Shown: positions 1 to 6,880, numbered from the stretch's first letter. The stretch: 11,919 nucleotides of DNA from an uncultured Desulfovibrio sp. (GCA_946490455.1 CAMLXE010000026.1:1-11919), one strand, 5' to 3'. Translations and numbers: made by a program. The notes: generated by a model from the letters alone, not told the origin.

Positions 1-457
1 CTCCGATAAACTGAGCCAGCATGGCTGCCATGAAGAAAACCAGCAGCGCCAGTGAACAGAGAATGACCACGGCATCACTCTGGTAACGGGCACGCAAGAA
101 ATCTGTCAGCGTAACAGAATGGGTCTTGCGGGCCATGATGGCAAAACGTTTTCCCAGAACTCCCAGAGTGAGAAAGGTGGTCGGAACCTGAATCATGGCC
201 AGAAGAACCCAGCTCAGACCGACAGTGTAGGCTACTCCAGGACCTCCCACAAAGCTGCTGGCACTGGTATAGCTGGCAATAATGGCCATGGCGAGGACAA
301 AACCACCCATGGATCGGCCACCAAGAAAATACTCTTCAATGAAGCCGTGTGATCCTTCACCCTTTTCCATGCGTTTTCGTGCGAAGAGCGCAATGGCGAA
401 CGAGAGAACCAGATAAAGGGCCAGAGGGGCCAGCGTAGCAAACTGACTGGAAATCAT
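1..457 (-). CDS. panF: Sodium/pantothenate symporter PanF, N-terminal 152 residues (truncated by window edge)
   Basis: Inner-membrane sodium:solute symporter (SSS family) that takes up pantothenate, the coenzyme A precursor, with Na+. The gene starts at ATG 457 and runs off the left edge without a stop, so only the N-terminal third is visible. Seen: a first membrane segment (about residues 8-25, ending FARKRMEKG), then EYFLGGRSMGGFVLAMAII, the Ser-rich SYTSASSFVGGPG stretch, GLSWVLLAMIQVP and KRFAIMARK. These match what I remember of E. coli PanF almost block by block (EYFLGSRSMGG, SASSFIGGPG, WVLLAMIQLP, KKFAILAR). The start overlaps the stop of the upstream YhdT-family gene as ATGA, which implies translational coupling. 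The YhdT-PanF pair is a known arrangement and supports the pantothenate assignment over other SSS substrates. Confidence 0.88.
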   Translation of the reverse strand, partial: MISSQFATLAPLALYLVLSFAIALFARKRMEKGEGSHGFIEEYFLGGRSMGGFVLAMAIIASYTSASSFVGGPGVAYTVGLSWVLLAMIQVPTTFLTLGVLGKRFAIMARKTHSVTLTDFLRARYQSDAVVILCSLALLVFFMAAMLAQFIG

Positions 458-771
458 GCTTCCTCCGAAGTCTTGTTTGGTGAATCGGATTCGGAAGTGG
501 AGGCATCTTCATCATCAAGGGGCATATCCTTGAAGAATATTTTGACCATGACCCAAAGCAGGAAGGAAAGCAGGGGATAGCCCGCAATACAGCTCAGGAA
601 GAACCAGGAAGGCAATCCCCAAATATAGGTATATTCAGAAGGATCTCCTTCTCCAAGACCATAGGCACAAACATACCACCATATAAAATAGAATGCATAC
701 ATGCCGAGAGAAAGCAGCGCTTCCTTATTGGCCTGGGCGTAACGCCAGTCCTGCTGTTCTGTTTTTTTCAT
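454..771 (-). CDS. yhdT: YhdT family (DUF997) small membrane protein
   Basis: Small inner-membrane protein of the YhdT/DUF997 family, encoded directly upstream of panF in many bacteria. Its biochemical role is not established; the pairing suggests an accessory part in pantothenate uptake. The 105 residues begin MKKTEQQDWRYAQANKEAL, followed by two predicted membrane segments (about 20-39, rich in aromatic residues, and 54-80). The block WVMVKIFFKDMPLDDED resembles the CWAMVKFIYRDIPLED block of E. coli YhdT. The C-terminal tail of about 20 residues is acidic and Ser-rich, probably disordered. I chose the ATG at 771 because AGGGGA lies 7 bases upstream and the protein then starts like its relatives. 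An in-frame ATG at 789 would add six residues and has no good ribosome site. The stop overlaps the panF start. Confidence 0.8.
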   Translation of the reverse strand: MKKTEQQDWRYAQANKEALLSLGMYAFYFIWWYVCAYGLGEGDPSEYTYIWGLPSWFFLSCIAGYPLLSFLLWVMVKIFFKDMPLDDEDASTSESDSPNKTSEEA

Positions 772-885
772 GACCGTATCCCCTTGCATGGCTTGGATTC
801 ATCACGGTATCATGGACTCTCGGTGAGACATCTTGACTGGGATTTGTCGTAGTGTCTTGGCGAGACCTGAAGAAGCAAAAGGGTG

Positions 886-1230
886 TCAGGGTTTGATGTA
901 GGCAAAACCTTCACGCTGCAGGCGTACAAGTTCAACAACACCGGCGGGAACAACTTCCACTCCTTCAAGAAGTTCTTCGGGGGAAAGGGACGCATTCCGC
1001 AGAGCATTGGCACAGGCCCTGAATGCAACTCCCCGGGACTGGAGTTCACGAATGCGATCCGCATGAGTGCTGGTCATGGCAAGATGGGGAACCGCGCCTC
1101 CATTTGCGAGAAGAACCACCTGACAGGGTTGATCTGGAAGTGCAGTGAGATAATTGGATATATTGTTCAGCGCCATGAGGAAGCGCTGTCCTTCCGGCAA
1201 GTCGACGTGTACGAGCAGATCATAATACAT
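886..1230 (-). CDS. DsrE family protein
   Basis: Soluble 114-residue protein of the DsrE/DsrF-like family (COG1416 type). Family members have a small alpha/beta fold, often oligomerise, and in some cases carry or transfer sulfur on a conserved cysteine. Seen: the N-terminal strand YYDLLVHVDL, the central VVLLANGGAVPHL, the motif GVAFRACANAL with Cys72 at the usual cysteine position, and the C-terminal VVELVRLQREGFAYIKP ending typical of the family. A clean AAGGAG site (1236-1241) sits 5 bases before the ATG. Expression is probably from its own promoter upstream, where an inverted repeat lies at 1254-1295. The next minus-strand gene (yhdT) starts about 115 bases downstream with no clear terminator between, so read-through is possible. 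The partner and substrate are unknown; no dsrF/dsrH/tus gene is adjacent. Confidence 0.85.
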   Translation of the reverse strand: MYYDLLVHVDLPEGQRFLMALNNISNYLTALPDQPCQVVLLANGGAVPHLAMTSTHADRIRELQSRGVAFRACANALRNASLSPEELLEGVEVVPAGVVELVRLQREGFAYIKP

Positions 1231-1253
1231 GGGGACTCCTTGATTAGTGTGTT

Positions 1254-1295
1254 CCTATGGAAGAGAAAATTTGACCATTACGGAATATCCATAGG
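1254..1295. repeat. 8-bp inverted repeat upstream of dsrE-family gene (possible operator)
   Basis: Perfect arms CCTATGGA (1254-1261) and TCCATAGG (1288-1295) are separated by 26 bases. They lie 24-65 bases upstream of the DsrE-family start codon, where its promoter should be. The arms could be half-sites for a dimeric regulator. The loop is AT-rich and no run of T follows, so a terminator is unlikely. Chance occurrence cannot be excluded. Confidence 0.35.
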
Positions 1296-1342
1296 TATGG
1301 CAACAGGAAATCAATGTTGCGCTGGGTGGGATGCATGGGAAC

Positions 1343-1372
1343 TTGTTTGTTCTGATAATGTTTGCGTATCAT
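1343..1372 (+). promoter_or_regulatory. Possible sigma70-type promoter for the YgjP-like gene
   Basis: TTGTTT (1343-1348) and TATCAT (1367-1372) are 18 bases apart, about 90 bases upstream of the start at 1465. The -10 matches 5 of 6 consensus bases; the -35 is weak. A second -10-like GATAAT lies at 1354-1359 without a matching -35. Pattern match only. Confidence 0.3.
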
Positions 1373-1464
1373 TTTCCAGCAAACAATTCCAATGTCTTTT
1401 CTGTTTTTTCCCCATTACAGGAATTGCCCTTTGGGAGGGTAAAATCACCTGTTGCCTGTAGCGT

Positions 1465-2289
1465 ATGGATGATTTGAGTCAGTTCAGAGATGTTGCAATG
1501 ATTTCAGAAGATACTCTCCATACTTCGCCAGACGGTGCCTTTTTCCCCTTTATGATGAACGGAAGAGAGTTCCCTGTACGTATTGTTCGCGGAACTCCCA
1601 GACGCAGGTATCTGGCCGTCAGGGTAACGGATGCAGGACATGTGGAGGTGCTTGTCCCCCGCTGGGCGGCAGCACGGGATATTCAGGGTGTACTGTGCTC
1701 AAAGGCAGACTGGATACTAAGGCATTTGCAGCGTGTTCAGCAGCTGCCTCCTGTCGTACCGAAACACTATGTTGATGGGGAACAGCATTTTTTTCGTGGC
1801 AGGCTCCATTCACTTCAGCTGATTTCATGCCCAGAAAGCAGAGCTGCCTCAGTCAGCATTGTGCCAGAGACAGATCGGTTGCAAATAAGGATGAAGGATC
1901 CTTCTCCCTGCCGTGTTCGAAAGGTTCTGGAACGATGGTACAGGGAAGAGGCATATCAGTTGATTGGAGAGCGCCTGAAAGTTCTCTGCGCATCCATTCC
2001 ATGGCTGAAATGCGTTCCGCCCTGGAAACTGCGGACCATGCACAGGCGCTGGGGAAGCTGTTCACATACCGGTAAACTGACTCTGAATACTCAGTTGGTC
2101 AAAGTCCCTGAATTCTGTCTTGATTTTGTACTGCTTCATGAAGTGACCCATCTTCGGGAAATGAATCATGGATGGCGCTTTTATGCTCTGCTTGAAACGC
2201 TGCTTCCAGATTGGAAGCCAAGAAAACGGGAGCTGGACAGAATAGGAAGATTCATTTTGGAAAAAAATGCAAAGGAGAACAATAGATAG
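1465..2289 (+). CDS. YgjP-like zinc metallopeptidase domain protein (M48 clan, DUF45)
   Basis: Predicted cytoplasmic zinc metalloprotease of the YgjP/DUF45 family (COG1451), 274 residues; physiological substrates are poorly known. Seen: an N-terminal region including RRRYLAVRVTDAGHVEVLVP, the RWYREEAYQLIGERL helix, MHRRWGSCSHTGKLTLNTQLV (the conserved WGSCS block before the active site), and HEVTHLREMNHGWRFYALL. His225, Glu226 and His229 form the HExxH metal site, and His235 in the NHG motif is the expected third ligand. No signal peptide or membrane segment is seen. The ATG at 1465 follows an in-frame stop (1459-1461) and lacks a strong Shine-Dalgarno site. Met12 (1498) is an alternative start, and the first roughly 25 residues look unlike the family. 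It lies upstream of the LuxR-type regulator on the same strand, but a hairpin and a new promoter intervene. Confidence 0.85.
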   Translation: MDDLSQFRDVAMISEDTLHTSPDGAFFPFMMNGREFPVRIVRGTPRRRYLAVRVTDAGHVEVLVPRWAAARDIQGVLCSKADWILRHLQRVQQLPPVVPKHYVDGEQHFFRGRLHSLQLISCPESRAASVSIVPETDRLQIRMKDPSPCRVRKVLERWYREEAYQLIGERLKVLCASIPWLKCVPPWKLRTMHRRWGSCSHTGKLTLNTQLVKVPEFCLDFVLLHEVTHLREMNHGWRFYALLETLLPDWKPRKRELDRIGRFILEKNAKENNR

Positions 2290-2398
2290 GAAAATATGAA
2301 TTGCAAATAGAAAACAAATGATATATGCTTTTCTATATTAGATTGTAATTGATATCCACAAGATAGATATCGGGGAAAGGCTGGTGCCCTTCTGGGCT

Positions 2399-2428
2399 GC
2401 AGTCTGATCTGACTGCTTTGTGCTTTTT
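2399..2428 (+). terminator. Possible intrinsic terminator after the YgjP-like gene
   Basis: GCAGTC (2399-2404) and GACTGC (2411-2416) form a 6-bp stem with a 6-base loop, followed by the T-rich TTTGTGCTTTTT. A smaller GCCC/GGGC hairpin lies just before it (2386-2397). The structure is about 110 bases past the stop codon and the T-run is interrupted, so strength is uncertain. Confidence 0.4.
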
Positions 2429-2456
2429 GCAAATAACAGGTTGTTTTTTATATAGT
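2427..2456 (+). promoter_or_regulatory. Probable promoter of the membrane LuxR regulator gene
   Basis: TTGCAA (2427-2432, 4 of 6 consensus) and TATAGT (2451-2456, 5 of 6) are spaced by 18 bases, giving a leader of about 50 bases to the ATG at 2514. The AT-rich stretch upstream (2290-2370) could act as an UP element. The upstream gap also has two copies of GATATC (2351-2356 and 2366-2371), 9 bases apart. The -35 abuts the possible terminator of the preceding gene. Confidence 0.45.
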
Positions 2457-2513
2457 TAAAATATGGATGGGTTGTCCTATCGATTGGTTATCTGTGCAAC
2501 AAGGTAGATTCTC

Positions 2514-4169
2514 ATGACGCAGCAATCGCCCGGTATCCTGTTCAGTACCAGCACGGCAGATCCCATATGCTGGAGACGTTTTTTCCCGTTTTCCCTTTCC
2601 AATTGTCTGCGGGCGTTGTCGGTAGGTGTAGGCTTTGCCTGTTCGGCCGGCTGGTATTGGTTCCCTGCATTGCATAATAGGGAGTTATGGTCGCTGCTGG
2701 AAACTCGGCAGGTTCCATTGAATACGGGATTGTTTGGAGATTTTGCAAGCATCGGCTGGTTTACAATCCTCATGCTGGTTTTCCTGGGACTTGCCATTGA
2801 TAATCTTTTTTTGTCGTTGCAGCTTCGCAGAAGCGGCTCATTGCGCAATCCGGAATTGATTCGTCACTGTGCCTTTTCAGGTCCTGTACTCTTTTCTCCT
2901 GTCATAAACGAACGAATCCATCTGGTCTTGCCTGCATTGATCGTTCAGAGTGTCGGAGTGCTCTTGCTTCTGATTGTTGAGTGGTATGGTTCAGGTGCCT
3001 TGTACAGCCTTGTCCCATGGATACTTGGAACCATTTCCGCTCTGTTTGGGCTGTTATGGTTCTCACTGATGACTTCTTTGCCGGGAGTGTGGTGTTGCAT
3101 TGCCTACGCACTGGCGGCCAGCCTGGGGTTCGGACTTTCGGCGCTCCTTGGCCTGCAGTCAGCGGACAATTTGTTCTTTTTGCGAGTCTTGCTCCCTGCA
3201 CTCGGGTTGCCCCTGCTGTTTGTGGCCATGCCGTCTTCGCGTGACATCAAGGAGCAACTGATCATCTACAGGCGCAGACATTTGCATCGGGCGAGGCCAA
3301 GGCGATGTTTCAGTCTGTGGCGCCTTCTCAGGCCTGCATCCTCATTCGGTGCTTCAAGTCGGACCAGCATGCTGGGAGCGGTAATATATCTTTTCGTATT
3401 GCTGTATGGAGGTCAGTTTCTGCTGGAGTTTGTCTTCGGAGGCTTTGTCACCTCAGTAGCGGCACTGTCAGACAAGTATCTGTATCCAGGCAGATCCATT
3501 GCCCTGCTTGGTCAGGCCTGTGGAGCGGTAATTGCCATGGGACTGATTCTTCTTTTCCCCAAATATGTGCTGTTTGCCCCTCTATTGGGTATGGTTCTGT
3601 TTGGAAGTGGAACGCTATGCATTCCCCTGAGCGGAGAAGCTCCGTATTCCGTCATTGCTCTTTATGTCGCTACGGGTTGCTGCATTGCGTTTGGTCTTTT
3701 TATCATGCAGCATCTGCTGTATGGAGAAGCCAGAAAGTTTCATATTCTGGGATGGGGACTTGCACTGAGCATAACATGGAGCCTTATTGGCGGATATCTG
3801 TTCTGGTTCCTGGCGAATTCTTTTGGAGAAGCGGGAGCGCACCAGGATCTGTACATGCAGTTCCTTGCACTGATTACCGTATTCTGTCTGTTGAGTTTTT
3901 ATTGGATCTGGAAGAATTATCAGCTTCTTTTTACCGCAAGTGAGCCTGTGGAGGAGCGCTCCAAACCGGAACTGGAGCTGAAGGAACCCTTGACAGCCAG
4001 AGAAAGAGAAGTTGCCTCAATGGTTCAGGCTGGAATAAAAAATATTGAGATCAGTGAGATGCTGCACATTTCTGATGCAACGTTGCGTGTCCATCTGCGC
4101 AGAATCTATCGCAAGCTTGGCATTCAGGGGCGGGCAAAGCTTAAGGCAATGCCACGGTTCCATAGGTAG
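2514..4169 (+). CDS. Membrane-bound LuxR-type regulator: 12-segment MFS-like domain plus C-terminal LuxR helix-turn-helix
   Basis: A 551-residue predicted one-component membrane regulator. Twelve hydrophobic segments are visible at about residues 33-51, 82-102, 137-156, 163-184, 191-213 and 222-239, then 286-309, 326-347, 350-370, 378-402, 410-433 and 448-467. This is a 6+6 layout with a basic cytoplasmic middle loop (IIYRRRHLHRARPRR, 250-264), as in MFS transporters. A short charged linker (478-491) leads to a LuxR/GerE DNA-binding domain at 492-545: PLTAREREVASMVQAG, KNIEISEMLHISDATLRVHL, RRIYRKLGI. There is no receiver, PAS or autoinducer-binding domain, so the membrane part is the likely sensor. 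Similar 12-segment LuxR proteins are numerous in gut Coriobacteriia such as Eggerthella. Start: ATG 2514 with AAGGTAG upstream. The gene stands alone, with its own promoter and a strong terminator, and its target and ligand cannot be told. Confidence 0.85.
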   Translation: MTQQSPGILFSTSTADPICWRRFFPFSLSNCLRALSVGVGFACSAGWYWFPALHNRELWSLLETRQVPLNTGLFGDFASIGWFTILMLVFLGLAIDNLFLSLQLRRSGSLRNPELIRHCAFSGPVLFSPVINERIHLVLPALIVQSVGVLLLLIVEWYGSGALYSLVPWILGTISALFGLLWFSLMTSLPGVWCCIAYALAASLGFGLSALLGLQSADNLFFLRVLLPALGLPLLFVAMPSSRDIKEQLIIYRRRHLHRARPRRCFSLWRLLRPASSFGASSRTSMLGAVIYLFVLLYGGQFLLEFVFGGFVTSVAALSDKYLYPGRSIALLGQACGAVIAMGLILLFPKYVLFAPLLGMVLFGSGTLCIPLSGEAPYSVIALYVATGCCIAFGLFIMQHLLYGEARKFHILGWGLALSITWSLIGGYLFWFLANSFGEAGAHQDLYMQFLALITVFCLLSFYWIWKNYQLLFTASEPVEERSKPELELKEPLTAREREVASMVQAGIKNIEISEMLHISDATLRVHLRRIYRKLGIQGRAKLKAMPRFHR

Positions 4170-4185
4170 TCTTGCTGACTTTGAA

Positions 4186-4217
4186 GAAAACGCCGTACCA
4201 GATGATACGGCGTTTTC
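4186..4217. terminator. Strong bidirectional intrinsic terminator between convergent genes
   Basis: A perfect 12-bp stem, GAAAACGCCGTA (4186-4197) and TACGGCGTTTTC (4206-4217), with an 8-base loop starts 17 bases after the LuxR-type gene's stop. The T-rich 3' arm (TTTTCTTAT) serves the plus strand. The A-rich 5' side gives a T-run on the minus strand, so it can also stop the aminotransferase transcript that ends at 4323. The rest of the gap (4218-4322) shows no gene. Confidence 0.9.
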
Positions 4218-4322
4218 TTATGGGAACATGCAGCAGAACGACCTGTTCCAGACATTCCACAGGGAACGTTGCAATGCGTATTCACTGAATATCAGGCTTG
4301 TGGAAATTGGGAATGGACATTT

Positions 4323-5264
4323 TTAGAAGGGTTCTCCTGTTGCAAGCAGGGCTTCTCGAATCAGTTTGCGCAGCTTATGCGCTACTGGTCCGGTTTTCCC
4401 ATTGCCTATGGGGCGGCCTTCAAAGTGTGTGACTCCAACACATTCATGAGCCGTACCAAGAATCATCATTTCCTGAATGGATTCCAGCTCTGCCTCCGGG
4501 ATGCGACGCATCTGTACCGGCATGAATGTGCGCGCCAGTTCCATGGCCTTGGTAGCCACTGTTCCGGCCAGAGCATTTCGAAATTCTGGAAGAACCAGTG
4601 TCCCTTGGGCATCGACAACAGCTACATTGGCTATGGCAGCTTCCGTCAGACAGTTATCGGCATCAAAGGACAGCGCAACATCCATTTTTTTGCGCATGGC
4701 CTCAAGAGTCATGAGAACACCGGACAGATAATTGGTTGTCTTCAGACGAGCCAGCATGGCCGGTTTGACAGGGACTTCACTGCGGAAGGCCGTCAGTCCC
4801 TTGGCATACCATTCTTCGGAGTGAGGTTCGACACGGTAGGCTGCAACGTACAGGGTTGGCTCAGGACATTCGGACGGTGAAATGCCGAAACCTCCAGGAC
4901 CTCGGCCCACGAGAACACGCAAATTCCCTTCCGGTTCGTTTCCTGCTCGAGCCACTTCCAGAATGATTTCCCTCAGATGTTCCAGAGAACAGGGGAGAGC
5001 AAGGTCGAGGCCTTCTGCTGAGGAGGCCAGACGATGCAGATGGGCATCGAGATGAATAACCTTGCGTTCTGTGAAGCGAATGGTTTCAAAGACACCGTCA
5101 CCCCGATGCACAAGGTGGTCATCCAGAGGTACAAGCATCAGTCTGGCATCTGTGCAGATTGCACCGAATCGGTGTTCATAGAAGGCAAGAATGGAACTGG
5201 CTCCGGGACGGCGAAGAGTCTTGAGCCGTTCGGTCCAGGCATCGGCGGAAAGTACGGGAATCAT
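4323..5264 (-). CDS. Class IV PLP-dependent aminotransferase (BCAT / D-amino acid transaminase / ADC lyase family)
   Basis: Fold-type IV pyridoxal-phosphate enzyme of 313 residues. Family members are branched-chain aminotransferase (IlvE), D-amino acid transaminase and aminodeoxychorismate lyase (PabC). Seen: LVPLDDHLVHRGDGVFETIR (45-64), the family's N-terminal motif; Lys175 in ARLKTTNYLSG, the expected Schiff-base lysine; Glu208 and Asn213 in LTEAAIANVAVVD, the cofactor-ring block; and ALAGTVATKAMELA (231-244), the phosphate-binding region. The motifs do not settle the substrate. I chose the ATG at 5264 (MIPVLSADAW) because it has an AAGG site 9 bases upstream and gives the usual family length. 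The frame stays open to an ATG at 5378, but those extra 38 residues look like random translation. The upstream gap (5265-5459) has no clear promoter. It lies downstream of asd on the same strand but past a terminator, so it is probably transcribed separately. Confidence 0.85.
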   Translation of the reverse strand: MIPVLSADAWTERLKTLRRPGASSILAFYEHRFGAICTDARLMLVPLDDHLVHRGDGVFETIRFTERKVIHLDAHLHRLASSAEGLDLALPCSLEHLREIILEVARAGNEPEGNLRVLVGRGPGGFGISPSECPEPTLYVAAYRVEPHSEEWYAKGLTAFRSEVPVKPAMLARLKTTNYLSGVLMTLEAMRKKMDVALSFDADNCLTEAAIANVAVVDAQGTLVLPEFRNALAGTVATKAMELARTFMPVQMRRIPEAELESIQEMMILGTAHECVGVTHFEGRPIGNGKTGPVAHKLRKLIREALLATGEPF

Positions 5265-5459
5265 GATTGCCTGCCTTGCTGAGAAAACTGCCGGACATGA
5301 ACAGAAAGCGCATTGCTGTCCGACAAAGGATACGTCTAGAGGATGTGTAGCCCTTTCATCAGGAAAAGACCAGTCCACTACGGCTATTACTCGGCGGGAA
5401 TGTACAGCAAGAAACCAAAACAGACTGTCCGGTTTCTGGGAATGACCTGAGAAGGAAAA

Positions 5460-5477
5460 GGGGAAGCGAGCTTCCCC
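5460..5477 (-). terminator. Intrinsic terminator after asd
   Basis: The 7-bp stem GGGGAAG (5460-5466) / CTTCCCC (5471-5477) has a CGAG loop. On the minus strand it begins about 9 bases past the asd stop and is followed by TTTTCCTTCTC. Position and T-rich tail fit termination of asd. Confidence 0.8.
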
Positions 5478-5486
5478 CTTATCTGT

Positions 5487-6536
5487 CTAGGACAGGAACA
5501 TGGAGCGGTCCCTGACGCCAAGAAGATTTCGGCGTACAAGTTCTTCTGCAATCTGTACGGCGTTCAGTGCCGCACCCTTGCGGATATTATCGGCAACGAC
5601 CCAGAGGTTGAGGCCATTTTCAATGGTTTCGTCTTCACGGATACGGCCGACGAAGGTATCGTCCTCACCCGCGGCGTCAATGGCCAGCGGGTACATGTTT
5701 TCGGAAGGATTGTCATAGACCTGAACGCCAGGTGCCTGTGACAGGATAACACGGGCTTCCTTTGCCGTAATCTTGTTGGCCGTTTCGATATTGATCGATT
5801 CGGAGTGGCTGTAGAATACGGGGACGCGGACACAGGTTGCGGTCACCTTGACGCTGGGATCCTCAAGGATCTTGACTGTCTCGTTGACCATTTTCATTTC
5901 TTCCTTGGTGTAGTCATTGTCAAGGAAGACATCAATGTGCGGCAGACAGTTGAAGGCAATGCGATGCGGGTAAACCTTTACTTCGGGGTCCTGCATGTTG
6001 AACAGCTGTCTGACCTGCTTTTCCAGTTCCTCAATGCCTTTCTGACCTGTTCCTGAGACTGCCTGGAAGGTGGTTACGACCACGCGCTTGATACGGGCTA
6101 TATCGTGCAGCGGTTTCAGCACAACCATCATCTGGATGGTGGAACAGTTGGGGTTGGCAATGATGCCATTATGATTTTCGAGAGCATGGGCATTCACCTC
6201 GGGAACAACCAGAGGGCAGCGGTCATCCATACGCCATGCACTGGAGTTGTCCACAACGACACAGCCGGCTGCTGCGGCATGAGGTGCATATTTTTCGGAG
6301 GTGGAACCTCCTGCCGAGAAAATGGCCAGATCAATGCCGTCAAAGACGTCTTCCTTCAGCTCGCGGACAACCAGTTCGGTGTCACCGTAAGGAACCTTGG
6401 TTCCGGCTGAACGGGAGGAAGCAAAGGGAATGACTTCAGTGGCAGGAAAATTCCGCTGCGCAAGAGTCTTCAGCATTTCTCGACCAACGGCGCCTGTGGC
6501 TCCAACAACAGCAACAACAAGCTTTTTTTCAGACAT
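5487..6536 (-). CDS. asd: Aspartate-semialdehyde dehydrogenase
   Basis: Cytoplasmic enzyme that reduces beta-aspartyl phosphate with NADPH to aspartate semialdehyde, the branch point to lysine/diaminopimelate, threonine and methionine. Its 349 residues match full family length. Seen: the Rossmann motif VVGATGAVGREML (11-23); FASSRSAG (38-45) at the usual NADP-phosphate site; NPNCSTIQ with catalytic Cys131; FQAVSGTGQKG (157-167); CVRVPVFYSHSESI with Arg237 and the catalytic His244; and the C-terminal LWVVADNIRKGAALNAVQIAE. The form is that of Gram-positive/deltaproteobacterial enzymes rather than the E. coli type. The ATG at 6536 has GAGAGGA four bases upstream. The gene has its own leader in the divergent intergenic region and ends at a terminator (5460-5477), so it appears monocistronic. 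No lysC or dap gene adjoins it. Confidence 0.96.
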   Translation of the reverse strand: MSEKKLVVAVVGATGAVGREMLKTLAQRNFPATEVIPFASSRSAGTKVPYGDTELVVRELKEDVFDGIDLAIFSAGGSTSEKYAPHAAAAGCVVVDNSSAWRMDDRCPLVVPEVNAHALENHNGIIANPNCSTIQMMVVLKPLHDIARIKRVVVTTFQAVSGTGQKGIEELEKQVRQLFNMQDPEVKVYPHRIAFNCLPHIDVFLDNDYTKEEMKMVNETVKILEDPSVKVTATCVRVPVFYSHSESINIETANKITAKEARVILSQAPGVQVYDNPSENMYPLAIDAAGEDDTFVGRIREDETIENGLNLWVVADNIRKGAALNAVQIAEELVRRNLLGVRDRSMFLS

Positions 6537-6596
6537 GGTATCCTCTCGCGAAATGGGGGAAACGCCCCAGGTAATTAAAAGTATAAGGCACAGGGG

Positions 6597-6627
6597 ATTT
6601 CATCGTACGCCTTGCCTCTACTGTCAA
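6597..6627 (-). promoter_or_regulatory. Possible asd promoter
   Basis: A perfect -35 hexamer TTGACA reads on the minus strand from 6627 to 6622. The best -10 in range is TGAAAT (6602-6597, 4 of 6 consensus) at a long 19-base spacing. A TATACT (5 of 6) further down has no partner. The -35 is convincing; the -10 is not. Confidence 0.35.
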
Positions 6628-6759
6628 GTCTGGAATTCTCCATGGAGGCGTGGGAAACCATTTCGCATGGGGAAATTTTTCGCTGGTGAACCTCAAAAAG
6701 GGCGTTTCTTTGAACAATAGTCACCCATATTCGATAGTTTTTTATTAAAATCAGCATGT

Positions 6760-6773
6760 TGATAAAAATATCA
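6760..6773. repeat. 14-bp palindrome TGATAAAAATATCA (possible regulator site)
   Basis: Arms TGATA and TATCA flank AAAA in the AT-rich middle of the divergent region. It resembles an FNR/CRP-family site, but the spacing is not that of TTGAT-N4-ATCAA. It is about 85 bases upstream of the plus-strand -35. It may be chance in AT-rich DNA. Confidence 0.25.
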
Positions 6774-6852
6774 GGTGAAGTTTCTCCCAAGGAGGGAAAA
6801 GGCTTCTTCTGGGAAAGAGAATTTTGAGGAGAAGACTTGCCAGTCCGATTCT

Positions 6853-6880
6853 TTGAACATATACTTTAGCAAAATATAGC
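6853..6880 (+). promoter_or_regulatory. Probable promoter of the 74-codon gene
   Basis: TTGAAC (6853-6858) and TATAGC (6875-6880), each 4 of 6 consensus, are separated by 16 bases. Transcription would start near 6887, giving a leader of about 60 bases before the ATG at 6948. Confidence 0.45.

Noticed and set aside
790..885. Terminator or small RNA between the DsrE-family gene and yhdT
   Set aside because: Only short, mutually exclusive 4-6 bp pairings (such as GTCT/AGAC) without a T-run; nothing convincing.
883..1461. 192-codon open frame on the plus strand
   Set aside because: It is antisense to the DsrE-family gene and its promoter region, with no ribosome site and no recognisable domain.
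3305..3943. 212-codon open frame on the plus strand inside the LuxR-type gene
   Set aside because: It is a shifted frame of a clear 551-residue protein; its Cys/Ser/Arg-rich composition is typical of out-of-frame translation.
4269..4880. 203-codon open frame on the plus strand
   Set aside because: Antisense to the class IV aminotransferase, with no family similarity.
5265..5378. 38-residue N-terminal extension of the class IV aminotransferase
   Set aside because: The extension looks like random translation, and the internal ATG at 5264 has a ribosome site and gives the normal family length.
6760..6773. FNR/CRP-type box
   Set aside because: The half-sites are similar but the spacing is wrong for TTGAT-N4-ATCAA; kept only as an uncharacterised palindrome.
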